A DNA stretch of 64,000 bases from Billgrantia desiderata (GTDB taxonomy: Bacteria; Pseudomonadota; Gammaproteobacteria; Pseudomonadales; Halomonadaceae), in contig JAAQTN010000005.1 in NCBI GenBank assembly GCA_011742915.1, positions 1 to 64,000 of the forward strand. The letters run 5' to 3'. Positions 56,956 to 64,000 of the stretch are shown piece by piece; position 1 is the first letter of the stretch; every line of letters starts with the position of its first letter. The position numbers were made by a program, and so were the translations under genes. The notes beneath the pieces were generated by a model. It searched no databases. It was not told the origin of the DNA and saw nothing but the letters and a program-made list of their open reading frames with translations.

Positions 56956-58522
56956 TCCGGACGCCAGGCGCCGCACCCGCGGTTGGCGGCTGGTGCTGTG
57001 TGGCGTACTGCTCCTGCTGCTGCAAGGTTGTGCCGGCAACGCGGCGGTGCGCGAACATGGCGTACCGTTGACCCCGGCCGAACGCGAGGCCACCTGGCTG
57101 GGCCAGTGGGCGCGCCTGAGCGGCTCCGCGCATCCGGGCAAGAGCGGCTTCGCGCTGCTCTCCAGCGGCCAGGATGCCTTCAGCCTGCGCGTGCTGCTCA
57201 GCGAGCAGGCCGACCGCAGGCTCGATATCCAGACCTACCTGATGGGCGACGGACAGACCACCCGGGCCTTGCTGCACCGGCTGCTGGGGGCCGCCGAGCG
57301 CGGCGTCGAGGTGCGTCTGCTGATCGATGACATCGGTGCGGTGGGCCAGGGTCGGCAGCTGGCCGCGCTCGACAGCCACCCCAACGTCCAGGTGCGCGTC
57401 TACAACGCCTTGAGCGTCGGCCGGGGCACGCTGACAGGTCGTGTGCTGGCCTCGGCGCCCCAGGCGGCGCGTCAGCATCGGCGCATGCACAACAAGCTGT
57501 GGATCGCCGACGACGCGCTGGCCATCGTCGGCGGTCGCAACCTGGGCGACGAGTACTACAGCGCCAGTGAACCGCGCAATTTCACCGACCTCGACCTGTT
57601 GGCCCTGGGGCCGGTGGTGGACGCGTTGTCGCAAAGCTTCCATCTGTACTGGAACCACGGCCTGGCGCAGCCCATCGGCCGCTATCACCAGGTCGATGAG
57701 GGCGCCTGGCAAGCGTTGCTGGCGTCGCTCGCCGAGTGGTTCGAAACCAGTATCGACTCGCCCTATTTCGCCGACCTGCGCCAGCGCTATGCCGACATCG
57801 AGCAGGGGCCGCTGGTCGGCAAGCTGCACTGGGGCGAGGGAGTGGCGCTGTGGGACCCGCCGGGCAAGCCCGCCTGGCGGGGGCGACCGGCCTTCGGGCG
57901 CACCATGGCCGGCGCGCTGCTCGACCAGGTGGGGGAGCCGAGCGAGCGGCTGACCCTCGTGTCCGCCTACTTCGTGCCCGGCAGACAGGGAACCCGGCTG
58001 CTGACGGAACTGGCCGAGGCCGGCGTGGAGGTCGAGATATTCACCAATGCCCTGGAGGCTACCGATGTACCGGTGGTGCACGGTGCCTACCAGGCCAGGC
58101 GGGAGGCATTGCTCGATAGCGGGGTCGCACTCTATGAGATGCGTGCCGAGCACGAGCCGGATGCGGATATCGGCTTCAGTGTGGGGTCTTCGGCCTCTGC
58201 CCTGCACATCAAGGCGCTGGGCATCGACGCCGATCGTGTCTTCGTGGGGTCGCCCAACGCCGACCCGCGCTCGGTGTGGTGGAATACCGAGGTGGGCGTA
58301 CTGGTGACCAGTCAGGGCCTGGCCAACGAGTTTCAGCGCCTGACCGAGATCGGCAAGTCGCCGGCGCTCAGCTACCGGGTCGGGCGTACGCCGTCGGGGC
58401 GGCTCTACTGGCAGGCCCTCGTGCAGGGAGAGTCGGTCGAACTGCTGCGCGAGCCCGGCAGCCTGTGGCGGCATGGTGGGGCCGGGGTGAGTCGGCTGCT
58501 GCGGCTCGAACCGCTGCTGTAA
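56942..58522 (+). CDS. Phospholipase D-family lipoprotein (cardiolipin synthase-like)
   Basis: A 526-residue protein with a signal peptide and lipobox LQGC (Cys30). It has two HxKx4D motifs: His183-Lys185-Asp190 in HNKLWIADD and His422-Lys424-Asp429 in HIKALGIDAD, each followed by the GG/GS-N pattern. This places it with ClsC/YmdC-like phospholipid transferases. Because of the lipobox it would be tethered in the periplasm, unlike canonical ClsA. ATG 56942 lies inside the preceding small membrane-protein gene, which could be its partner, as ymdB is for ClsC. Substrate not determinable. Confidence 0.87.
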   Translation: MTNPDPDARRRTRGWRLVLCGVLLLLLQGCAGNAAVREHGVPLTPAEREATWLGQWARLSGSAHPGKSGFALLSSGQDAFSLRVLLSEQADRRLDIQTYLMGDGQTTRALLHRLLGAAERGVEVRLLIDDIGAVGQGRQLAALDSHPNVQVRVYNALSVGRGTLTGRVLASAPQAARQHRRMHNKLWIADDALAIVGGRNLGDEYYSASEPRNFTDLDLLALGPVVDALSQSFHLYWNHGLAQPIGRYHQVDEGAWQALLASLAEWFETSIDSPYFADLRQRYADIEQGPLVGKLHWGEGVALWDPPGKPAWRGRPAFGRTMAGALLDQVGEPSERLTLVSAYFVPGRQGTRLLTELAEAGVEVEIFTNALEATDVPVVHGAYQARREALLDSGVALYEMRAEHEPDADIGFSVGSSASALHIKALGIDADRVFVGSPNADPRSVWWNTEVGVLVTSQGLANEFQRLTEIGKSPALSYRVGRTPSGRLYWQALVQGESVELLREPGSLWRHGGAGVSRLLRLEPLL

Positions 58523-58534
58523 CGCGCGGCGGCA

Positions 58535-59503
58535 TCACTCCTGGGTGTCGGCGATGCCCACCCGGTTGCGCCCCGAGCGTTTGGCGCGATACAGCGCGCT
58601 GTCGGCGCGTGCCAGTATCGCCTCGGGGTCGTCGCCCCGGCGATATTCCGCGATTCCCAGGCTGATGGTCACGGCCAGGCCGTGCAAGCGGGTCTCTGCC
58701 ACCTGCTGGCGCAGCCGCTCGGCGAAGATGGAGGCCCCCTGCGCCGTGGTGTCCTGCAGCAGGATGGCGAACTCCTCGCCGCCCCAGCGGGCGAGCAGAT
58801 CGGTGCTGCGCAGGGTCTGGCCGACCAGGGTGGCCAGACGCTTGAGGATGATGTCGCCCGTGTCGTGACCGTGCTGGTCGTTGATCGACTTGAAGTGGTC
58901 GATGTCGAACAGCAGCAGCGAGAAGGTGTTGTCGCTGCGCTCGGCCTGACGCACCGCCTTGCGCATGGCGACATCGAAGGCGCGGCGGTTTTGGGTGCCG
59001 GTCAGATGGTCGCGGGTGGCCTGCTGCTCCAGCTCCTCTTCCAGGCGCTTGCGTTCGGCGATGTTGTGGAAGACGGCAATGAAGTGGCGGATCCTGCCGC
59101 TGTCGTCGCGTACCGGGGTGATGGTCTCGGCTTCCCAGTAGAGCTCACCGCTTTTCTTGCGGTTCTGCAGCTCGCCGCGCCACACCCGGCCGCTGCGCAG
59201 GGTCTGCCACAGCTCGCGGTAGACGTGGTCGGGAGTCATGCCCGACTGGATCATGGCCGGCGTCTTGCCGATCAGCTCCTCGCGCGAGTAGCCGGTCACT
59301 TCGAGAAAGCGTCGGTTGACGTACTCGATGCGCCCCTCGGTGTCGGTGATCGCCGTCGCTGCCGGGCTCTGTTCCACGGCAATGTAAAGCTGATAGAACT
59401 TGACCCGCAGCGTGTCGAGATCGACGTCGGGCCAGTAAGGGTGGAACATGGCGCGCTCGCTTTCGCTGCCGCCATGCACTGCTTCATGCTCGCCGTTCTT
59501 CAC
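58535..59503 (-). CDS. PAS-domain diguanylate cyclase
   Basis: A 322-residue soluble protein. A PAS/PAC domain (about 38-155) contains AITDTEGRIEYVNRRFLEVTG, and the GGDEF domain has RDHLTGTQNRRAF and GGEEF at 241-245. An RxxD inhibition site (RSTD, 232-235) lies five residues upstream, so c-di-GMP feedback is expected. The active site is intact. The start GTG 59503 follows GGAGG by five bases; an ATG at 59449 is possible. The PAS lacks a LOV-type cysteine motif. A short palindrome lies just upstream. Confidence 0.9.
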   Translation of the reverse strand: MKNGEHEAVHGGSESERAMFHPYWPDVDLDTLRVKFYQLYIAVEQSPAATAITDTEGRIEYVNRRFLEVTGYSREELIGKTPAMIQSGMTPDHVYRELWQTLRSGRVWRGELQNRKKSGELYWEAETITPVRDDSGRIRHFIAVFHNIAERKRLEEELEQQATRDHLTGTQNRRAFDVAMRKAVRQAERSDNTFSLLLFDIDHFKSINDQHGHDTGDIILKRLATLVGQTLRSTDLLARWGGEEFAILLQDTTAQGASIFAERLRQQVAETRLHGLAVTISLGIAEYRRGDDPEAILARADSALYRAKRSGRNRVGIADTQE

Positions 59504-59520
59504 GAGCACCTCCGTGCGAG

Positions 59521-59534
59521 TAGAACTTGTTCTA
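59521..59534. promoter_or_regulatory. Palindrome TAGAAC-TT-GTTCTA before the cyclase gene
   Basis: Six-base perfect arms with a two-base centre lie eight bases upstream of the ribosome site of the diguanylate cyclase gene. It could be an operator or a small RNA hairpin in the leader. Confidence 0.4.
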
Positions 59535-59697
59535 GCGCAAGTCTCTTATGGTTTTGCTTGTATTCCCTGGCTTGTAACGTTCGTCCAACGGGCGTCTGGC
59601 GACCCGGTCGCGCAGCATAGCGCCTTTTTACGGTGCATTCACGTCGATGTTGACCCGCTCGAAAGGCGTTGAGGCGGCGAGGGAGGGCGGCGAGACG

Positions 59698-59729
59698 AAA
59701 AAAGGCCTCGCAATCGCTTGCAAGGCCTT
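59698..59729 (-). terminator. Terminator of tRNA-Pro
   Basis: On the minus strand AAGGCCTTGCAA pairs with TTGCGAGGCCTT (one mismatch) around GCGA and is followed by a run of T residues. Confidence 0.85.
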
Positions 59730-59739
59730 CGTAATTCTT

Positions 59740-59816
59740 TGGTCGGAGTAGCAGGATTCGAACCTACGACCTCTGCCTCCCGAAGGCAGCGCTCTACCAA
59801 GCTGAGCTATACTCCG
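59740..59816 (-). tRNA. tRNA-Pro (anticodon CGG)
   Basis: The acceptor CGGAGTA pairs with TACTCCG, the anticodon stem CTGCC/GGCAG encloses the loop TTCGGGA, and CCA is encoded. The anticodon CGG reads CCG. It is a single-gene transcript with its own promoter and terminator. Confidence 0.96.
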
Positions 59817-59890
59817 TTACTTCTATTGCTTCCTTTTCGAGCCGCTTTCGGGCGATGCTCGACGTCGGCTCCGGGGGCCGACGGATGGGC

Positions 59891-59918
59891 ATTATACGCA
59901 AAAGCCATGGCCTTGCAA
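59891..59918 (-). promoter_or_regulatory. Putative promoter of tRNA-Pro
   Basis: On the minus strand TTGCAA (59918-59913) and a consensus TATAAT (59896-59891) are 16 bases apart. A GC-rich hairpin (CGTCGGC/GCCGACG) lies near the expected start. Confidence 0.65.
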
Positions 59919-59935
59919 GCCCCGCTGCGGCGCCT

Positions 59936-60943
59936 TCAGTGCTGGCGCTCCACCGCGAGCCGGGCCAGGTCGGCCATACTGTCGCGGTAGCGGCTGGGGG
60001 GCAGGAAATCGAGCTGCTCCAGCGCCTTGGCCGACATCTCTTCTGCGCGTGCCCGTGTGTAGTCCAGCGCGCCGGTATCGCGCACGATGGCCAGCACCTC
60101 GTCGAGCCGTTCGAGACCGCCCTGGCGAATGGCCTGGCGGATCGTCCTGGCCTGGTCCGGGGTGCCGGCAGCCATGGCCTGGATCAGTGGCAGGGTCGGC
60201 TTGCCCTCGGCCAGGTCGTCGCCCACGTTCTTGCCCATCGCCTTGGCGTCGCCCTGGTAGTCGAGCAGGTCGTCGACGAGCTGGAACGCCAGCCCCAGGT
60301 AGCGGCCATAAAGCTGCAGCGCCGCTTCCTGCTGCGGGTCGGCTTCGGCCAGCACTGCGCCGCTGTGGGTGGCGGCCTCGAACAGCATGGCGGTCTTGCC
60401 CTGGATGGTCTCGAAGTAGACGGTTTCATCGACGTCCGGATTGCCCACGTTGGTCAGCTGCTGCACCTCACCCTCGGCAATGATGCAGGTGGCACCGGAA
60501 AGTATGCCCATGATCTTGAGCGAGCCGATCTCGACCATCATCTGGAAGGAGCGGGAATAGAGGTAGTCGCCTACCAGCACGGAGGGGGCGTTGCCCCAGG
60601 CGTCGTTGGCGGTGGCGCGGCCACGGCGCATGTGCGATTCATCGACCACGTCGTCGTGCAGCAGGGTCGAGGTGTGCATGAATTCGATCAGCGTGGCCAG
60701 CGAGATGTGCTTGTCGCCCTGATAGCCCAGAGCGCGGGCGGCGAGCAGTACCAGCAGCGGGCGCAGCCGCTTGCCGCCGCTGGCGATGATGTACTGACCG
60801 ATGGTCTCGACCAGCGGCACCCGCGACGCCAGCTGCTCCTTGATGGTGCGGTTGACCGCGGCAAAGTCGTCGGCGACTGCCGCATGCAGTGACGAAGAGG
60901 TGGTGTTGCTGTCAGACGAACGGGGTGAGGCGTTGGCTGGCAT
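59936..60943 (-). CDS. ispB: Octaprenyl diphosphate synthase
   Basis: Builds the ubiquinone side chain by trans-prenyl condensation. The 335-residue protein has GGKRLRP, the first aspartate-rich motif DDVVDE (97-102) and the second DDLLD (224-228), with GEVQQL and GKTAMLF. Length and the position opposite rplU-rpmA-cgtA match the IspB branch rather than the shorter IspA. Exact chain length, C8 or C9, cannot be read. No strong ribosome site precedes the ATG. Confidence 0.95.
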   Translation of the reverse strand: MPANASPRSSDSNTTSSSLHAAVADDFAAVNRTIKEQLASRVPLVETIGQYIIASGGKRLRPLLVLLAARALGYQGDKHISLATLIEFMHTSTLLHDDVVDESHMRRGRATANDAWGNAPSVLVGDYLYSRSFQMMVEIGSLKIMGILSGATCIIAEGEVQQLTNVGNPDVDETVYFETIQGKTAMLFEAATHSGAVLAEADPQQEAALQLYGRYLGLAFQLVDDLLDYQGDAKAMGKNVGDDLAEGKPTLPLIQAMAAGTPDQARTIRQAIRQGGLERLDEVLAIVRDTGALDYTRARAEEMSAKALEQLDFLPPSRYRDSMADLARLAVERQH

Positions 60944-61089
60944 GAGGCAGTGTCATCGGGCTGTTGGGCCGGCATGCCGGACATGGCAGTGGCCTTGGGC
61001 TGCGGCTCATGCTATGGCCCACCCATGTGGGCGTCAAGCTACGCCGCGGTGCGTGCCTGCGGCGATGCCTCGGTCGGTGTGAGCAGTGC

Positions 61090-61118
61090 TTGAACGCCCC
61101 GCGGGGCGCGGTTATAAT
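61090..61118 (+). promoter_or_regulatory. Sigma-70 promoter of rplU-rpmA
   Basis: TTGAAC at 61090-61095 and a consensus TATAAT at 61113-61118 are 17 bases apart; the spacer is very GC-rich. The GC discriminator GCGCGGCC suggests stringent control. The leader to rplU is about 100 bases. Confidence 0.85.
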
Positions 61119-61222
61119 GCGCGGCCCACTCATCATGCTCCCTGTCAGATGGCTGCCGAAAGGGGCGCCACTCGAAGCAGGCCGACGAAGAGCCAACCCC
61201 GATGAGTTCTGGAGAGAGACAC

Positions 61223-61534
61223 ATGTACGCTGTTATCAAGAGCGGTGGCAAGCAGTACCGCGTTCAGGAAGGTCAGACCCTCAAGCTCGAGAAGCTGGAA
61301 ATCCCCACCGGCGAAACCATCGAGTTCGATGAGGTGCTGCTGGTTGCCAACGGCGACGACGTGACCGTCGGCGCTCCGCTGGTCGCGGGCGCCAAGGTGG
61401 CTGCCGAGATCGTTTCCCACGGCCGTGGCGAGAAGATCCGCATCATCAAGTTCCGTCGTCGCAAGCATCACATGAAGCGTCAGGGCCACCGTCAGTGGTT
61501 CACTGAAGTCAAGATCACCGGGATTTCCGCCTAA
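61223..61534 (+). CDS. rplU: 50S ribosomal protein L21
   Basis: 23S-binding protein. The 103 residues equal E. coli L21, with [17 protein letters not shown] at the start and [21 protein letters not shown] near the end. ATG 61223 follows GGAGAGAG; an in-frame ATG at 61202 is unlikely. Confidence 0.98.
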   Translation: MYAVIKSGGKQYRVQEGQTLKLEKLEIPTGETIEFDEVLLVANGDDVTVGAPLVAGAKVAAEIVSHGRGEKIRIIKFRRRKHHMKRQGHRQWFTEVKITGISA

Positions 61535-61566
61535 GCGGCTTCCCCTTAACGAGCGAGGACTTTGCA

Positions 61567-61824
61567 ATGGCTCATAAGAAGGCAGCCGGCTCTACCCGTA
61601 ACGGCCGCGATTCAGAATCCAAACGCCTTGGTGTCAAGCTGTTCGGCGGTCAGGCCGTCACCGCTGGCAACATCATCGTGCGTCAGCGCGGCACCCGCTT
61701 CCACGCCGGTACCGGCGTCGGCGTCGGCCGCGACCACACCCTGTTCGCCCTGAGCGACGGTGTGATCAAGTTCGAGACCAAGGGTCCGAAGAACCGCAAG
61801 TTCGTCAGCGTCGTCTCTGCCTGA
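61567..61824 (+). CDS. rpmA: 50S ribosomal protein L27
   Basis: Its N-terminus reaches the peptidyl transferase centre. The 85-residue protein has [20 protein letters not shown] and [15 protein letters not shown], as in E. coli. No N-terminal cleavage sequence of the Firmicute type is present. Confidence 0.98.
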   Translation: MAHKKAAGSTRNGRDSESKRLGVKLFGGQAVTAGNIIVRQRGTRFHAGTGVGVGRDHTLFALSDGVIKFETKGPKNRKFVSVVSA

Positions 61825-61845
61825 GAACGCACGAACCGGTAGATG

Positions 61846-61871
61846 GAAGGCCCCGCTCAGGCGGGGCCTTC
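61846..61871 (+). terminator. Terminator between rpmA and cgtA
   Basis: An 11-bp stem GAAGGCCCCGC/GCGGGGCCTTC with TCAG loop is followed by TTG. It probably lowers read-through into cgtA. Confidence 0.8.
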
Positions 61872-61908
61872 TTGTATCATGACGGTAGATACCGTCGGGA
61901 GAGTCACA

Positions 61909-63102
61909 ATGCAGTTCGTCGACGAAGCCTCGATCATCGTGGAAGCGGGCAGGGGAGGTAACGGCTGCCTGAGCTTTCGCCGCGAGAAATACGTGCCCAA
62001 GGGTGGTCCCGATGGCGGCGACGGCGGGCATGGCGGCAGCGTCTACCTGGTGGGCGACGATGCCCTCAATACGCTGATCGACTTCAAGTACCAGCGCTTC
62101 TACCAGGCCGAGAGCGGTCGCCCCGGCCAGGGGCGCCAGATGAGCGGCCGCGCCGGCAGCGACCTGGTGGTCAAGGTGCCGGTGGGCACCACCGTGATCG
62201 ACGAGGACACCCTCGAGGTGATCGCCGACATCACCGAGATCGGCCAGCAGGTGCTGGTGGCCCAGGGCGGTCGCCGCGGGCTCGGCAACATTCATTTCAA
62301 GTCGTCGACCAACCGGGCGCCGCGCAAGACCACGCCGGGTACCGACGGCGAGCGGCGCAACCTGCGCCTGGAGATGAAGGTGATGGCCGACGTCGGCCTG
62401 CTGGGCATGCCCAATGCCGGCAAGTCGACCCTGATCCGCTCGGTGTCCGCGGCCAAACCCAAGGTGGCCGACTACCCCTTCACCACCCTGGTGCCCAACC
62501 TCGGCGTGGTCAAGCTGGGCATGCACGAGCACTTCGTGATGGCCGACGTGCCGGGGCTGATCGAGGGGGCGTCGGACGGCGCCGGGCTGGGGCTGCGCTT
62601 CCTCAAGCACCTGACGCGCACCCGCCTGCTCTTTCACGTGGTCGACGTGGCGCCCTTCGACGAGTCCGATCCGGTCGAGGTGGCCCGGGCCATCGCCCAC
62701 GAGCTCGAGCAGTTCTCGCCGACCCTGGCCGAGCGCCCGCGCTGGCTGGTGCTCAACAAGCTCGACCTCGTGCCCGAAGAGGAGCGCGAAGCGCGAGTGG
62801 CCGCCATCGTCGAGGGGCTGGGCTGGACGGGCCCCGTGTTCCGCATCTCGGCCATTAGCGGCGAGGGCACCGATGCCCTGGTGCAGGCAGCCCATCGTTG
62901 GCTCACCGACCAGCGCCGACTGGAGCACGAGGACGAGGAGGCCGCCGAGCACGAGCGCGAGATGCGCGAGCGCATGGAGGCCGAGGCGGTGGCGCGCACC
63001 GAAGCGAGGCTGGGTCGCCGGCGCAAGCGTCGCGATCAGGACGACGATGACGATGACTTCGACGATGATGATTACGATGTCGAGGTCGAATACGCCCCCT
63101 AG
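61909..63102 (+). CDS. cgtA: Obg-family GTPase (ObgE/CgtA)
   Basis: Essential GTPase acting in late 50S assembly and stress response. The 397-residue protein has the glycine-rich Obg fold ([15 protein letters not shown]), the G domain with [13 protein letters not shown] (166-178), [10 protein letters not shown] and NKLDLV, and a long acidic C-terminus very rich in Asp. ATG 61909 follows GGGAGAG; the upstream in-frame ATG at 61843 overlaps the terminator. Confidence 0.97.
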   Translation: MQFVDEASIIVEAGRGGNGCLSFRREKYVPKGGPDGGDGGHGGSVYLVGDDALNTLIDFKYQRFYQAESGRPGQGRQMSGRAGSDLVVKVPVGTTVIDEDTLEVIADITEIGQQVLVAQGGRRGLGNIHFKSSTNRAPRKTTPGTDGERRNLRLEMKVMADVGLLGMPNAGKSTLIRSVSAAKPKVADYPFTTLVPNLGVVKLGMHEHFVMADVPGLIEGASDGAGLGLRFLKHLTRTRLLFHVVDVAPFDESDPVEVARAIAHELEQFSPTLAERPRWLVLNKLDLVPEEEREARVAAIVEGLGWTGPVFRISAISGEGTDALVQAAHRWLTDQRRLEHEDEEAAEHEREMRERMEAEAVARTEARLGRRRKRRDQDDDDDDFDDDDYDVEVEYAP

Positions 63103-63136
63103 GTGGAACACTGGCTGCGCTCGGCCATACGGCGTT

Positions 63137-63195
63137 AAAAATCGACTTAGAATACTCATTTACAGCTTGTAAACTCCGTTTCTTCGTCGATTTTT
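63137..63195. promoter_or_regulatory. Nested inverted repeats between cgtA and proB
   Basis: AAAAATCGAC (63137-63146) pairs perfectly with GTCGATTTTT (63186-63195). Inside lies a second hairpin TTTACA/TGTAAA (63159-63173). The outer stem ends in a T-run and could be a long-loop terminator of cgtA; an operator function is an alternative. The segment is AT-rich compared with its surroundings. Confidence 0.5.
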
Positions 63196-63268
63196 GCCTT
63201 GTCTGGCCTTCGCTCGCTCAGTTGCGCTGACATGGCTGGCTGGTTTTTGCTGGATGGGAGAGCAGAGT

Positions 63269-64000
63269 GTGAACGAGCGGGTTCCGGGTCGCGATGCGCT
63301 GCGTGGCGCTCGCCGGGTGGTGGTGAAGATCGGCAGTGCGCTGCTGACCAACGATGGGCGCGGCCTCGACGAGGCGGCGATCGGCGGCTGGGTCGACCAG
63401 ATCGCTGCGCTGCATCGTCAGGGGCTCGAGGTGGTGCTGGTGTCGTCGGGCGCCGTGGCGGCCGGCATGGTGCGGCTGGGCTGGCAGGCCCGACCTTCGG
63501 CGGTGCATGAGCTGCAGGCCGCCGCCGCGGTGGGCCAGAACGGCCTGACTCAGTGCTACGAGCACCACTTTGCACGCCATGGGCTGCTCACTGCCCAGGT
63601 GCTGCTGACCCACGACGACCTCTCCAATCGCAAGCGCTACCTCAACGCGCGCTCGGCGCTGCGCACCCTGGTCGACCTGCGCGTGATCCCGGTGATCAAC
63701 GAGAACGATACCGTGGTCACCGACGAGATCCGCTTCGGCGACAACGACACCCTGGGCGCGCTGGTGGCCAACCTGCTCGAGGCCGAGGCGCTGGTGATCC
63801 TCACCGACCAGGAGGGGTTGTTCGACGCCGATCCGCGCCACAATCCCGAGGCCTCTCTCATCAGCGAAGGGCGGGCCGACGACCCGGCGCTGGCCGCCAT
63901 GGCCGGCGGCGGCGGTGCGCTGGGGCGCGGCGGGATGACCACCAAGATCCAGGCGGCTCGCCTGGCGGCGCGCTCCGGTACCGTCACGGTGATCGCCAGC
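63269..64000 (+). CDS. proB: Glutamate 5-kinase, 5' part (cut by window end)
   Basis: First enzyme of proline synthesis, phosphorylating glutamate. The frame starts at GTG 63269 after GGGAGAG and stays open for 244 codons to the window end. It shows the amino-acid-kinase motifs [50 protein letters not shown] and the late [13 protein letters not shown]. The C-terminal PUA domain would lie beyond the window. The cgtA-proB order is common in gammaproteobacteria. Confidence 0.95.
   Translation, partial: MNERVPGRDALRGARRVVVKIGSALLTNDGRGLDEAAIGGWVDQIAALHRQGLEVVLVSSGAVAAGMVRLGWQARPSAVHELQAAAAVGQNGLTQCYEHHFARHGLLTAQVLLTHDDLSNRKRYLNARSALRTLVDLRVIPVINENDTVVTDEIRFGDNDTLGALVANLLEAEALVILTDQEGLFDADPRHNPEASLISEGRADDPALAAMAGGGGALGRGGMTTKIQAARLAARSGTVTVIAS

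Overview
The window is chromosomal DNA from a GC-rich gammaproteobacterium. Gene order (rRNA operon, birA-coaX, tRNA-Tyr/Gly/Thr/Trp, secE-nusG, rplKAJL-rpoBC, str/S10/spc/alpha ribosomal operons, uvrA, YajR-like MFS, ssb) and protein character point to a Halomonas-like member of the Oceanospirillales/Halomonadaceae. This is inferred from content only; no search could be run. No insertion sequence, prophage, CRISPR array or plasmid function was seen, and no stretch over 300 bases lacks a gene or an RNA/leader element.

Layout. 1-339: 3' end of a 5S rRNA with a tandemly duplicated, decayed tail and stacked terminators. 340-2159: birA-coaX. 2236-2823: tRNA-Tyr, Gly, Thr, then a separate promoter for tRNA-Trp-secE-nusG; no tuf gene lies between Thr and Trp. 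2875-14773: secE-nusG, rplKA, rplJL, rpoBC with an L1-type site, an L10 leader and an attenuator/hairpin array before rpoB. 14811-33175: str (rpsL-rpsG-fusA-tuf), S10, spc and alpha operons, all on the + strand, ended by a bidirectional terminator. 33272-41934: uvrA (-), YajR-like MFS, ssb, a degenerate RmlD-like protein overlapping a PlsC-like acyltransferase (+), then fabB and fabA (-). 42180-44042: a PAS-GGDEF-EAL c-di-GMP protein.

44070-52657 is the most distinctive accessory region. A seven-gene minus-strand run encodes a MerR/LitR-type regulator, class I photolyase, NTF2-like protein, SDR, FAD-dependent amine-oxidase-like protein, DUF1365 protein and a Cfa-like methyltransferase. Next to it lie a small CbiX-type chelatase (-) and a YfcH-type epimerase (+). 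A perfect inverted repeat, TTGTACAC-N10-GTGTACAA, lies in the regulator's promoter, and a related TGTACA/TGTATA element lies between cbiX and the epimerase. The set resembles light/singlet-oxygen regulons known in other Proteobacteria. Here the regulator lacks the usual B12-binding residues, and the Cfa-like enzyme lacks two of the four bicarbonate ligands of E. coli Cfa. This may be a light-controlled membrane-lipid modification system with chemistry other than cyclopropanation.

52676-64000: rapA (-), a fusion of an Lgt-like membrane domain to a TlpA thioredoxin (-), a small membrane protein overlapping a lipoprotein of the phospholipase D family (+), a PAS-diguanylate cyclase (-), tRNA-Pro(CGG) (-), ispB (-), rplU-rpmA-cgtA (+) and the 5' part of proB, cut by the window end.
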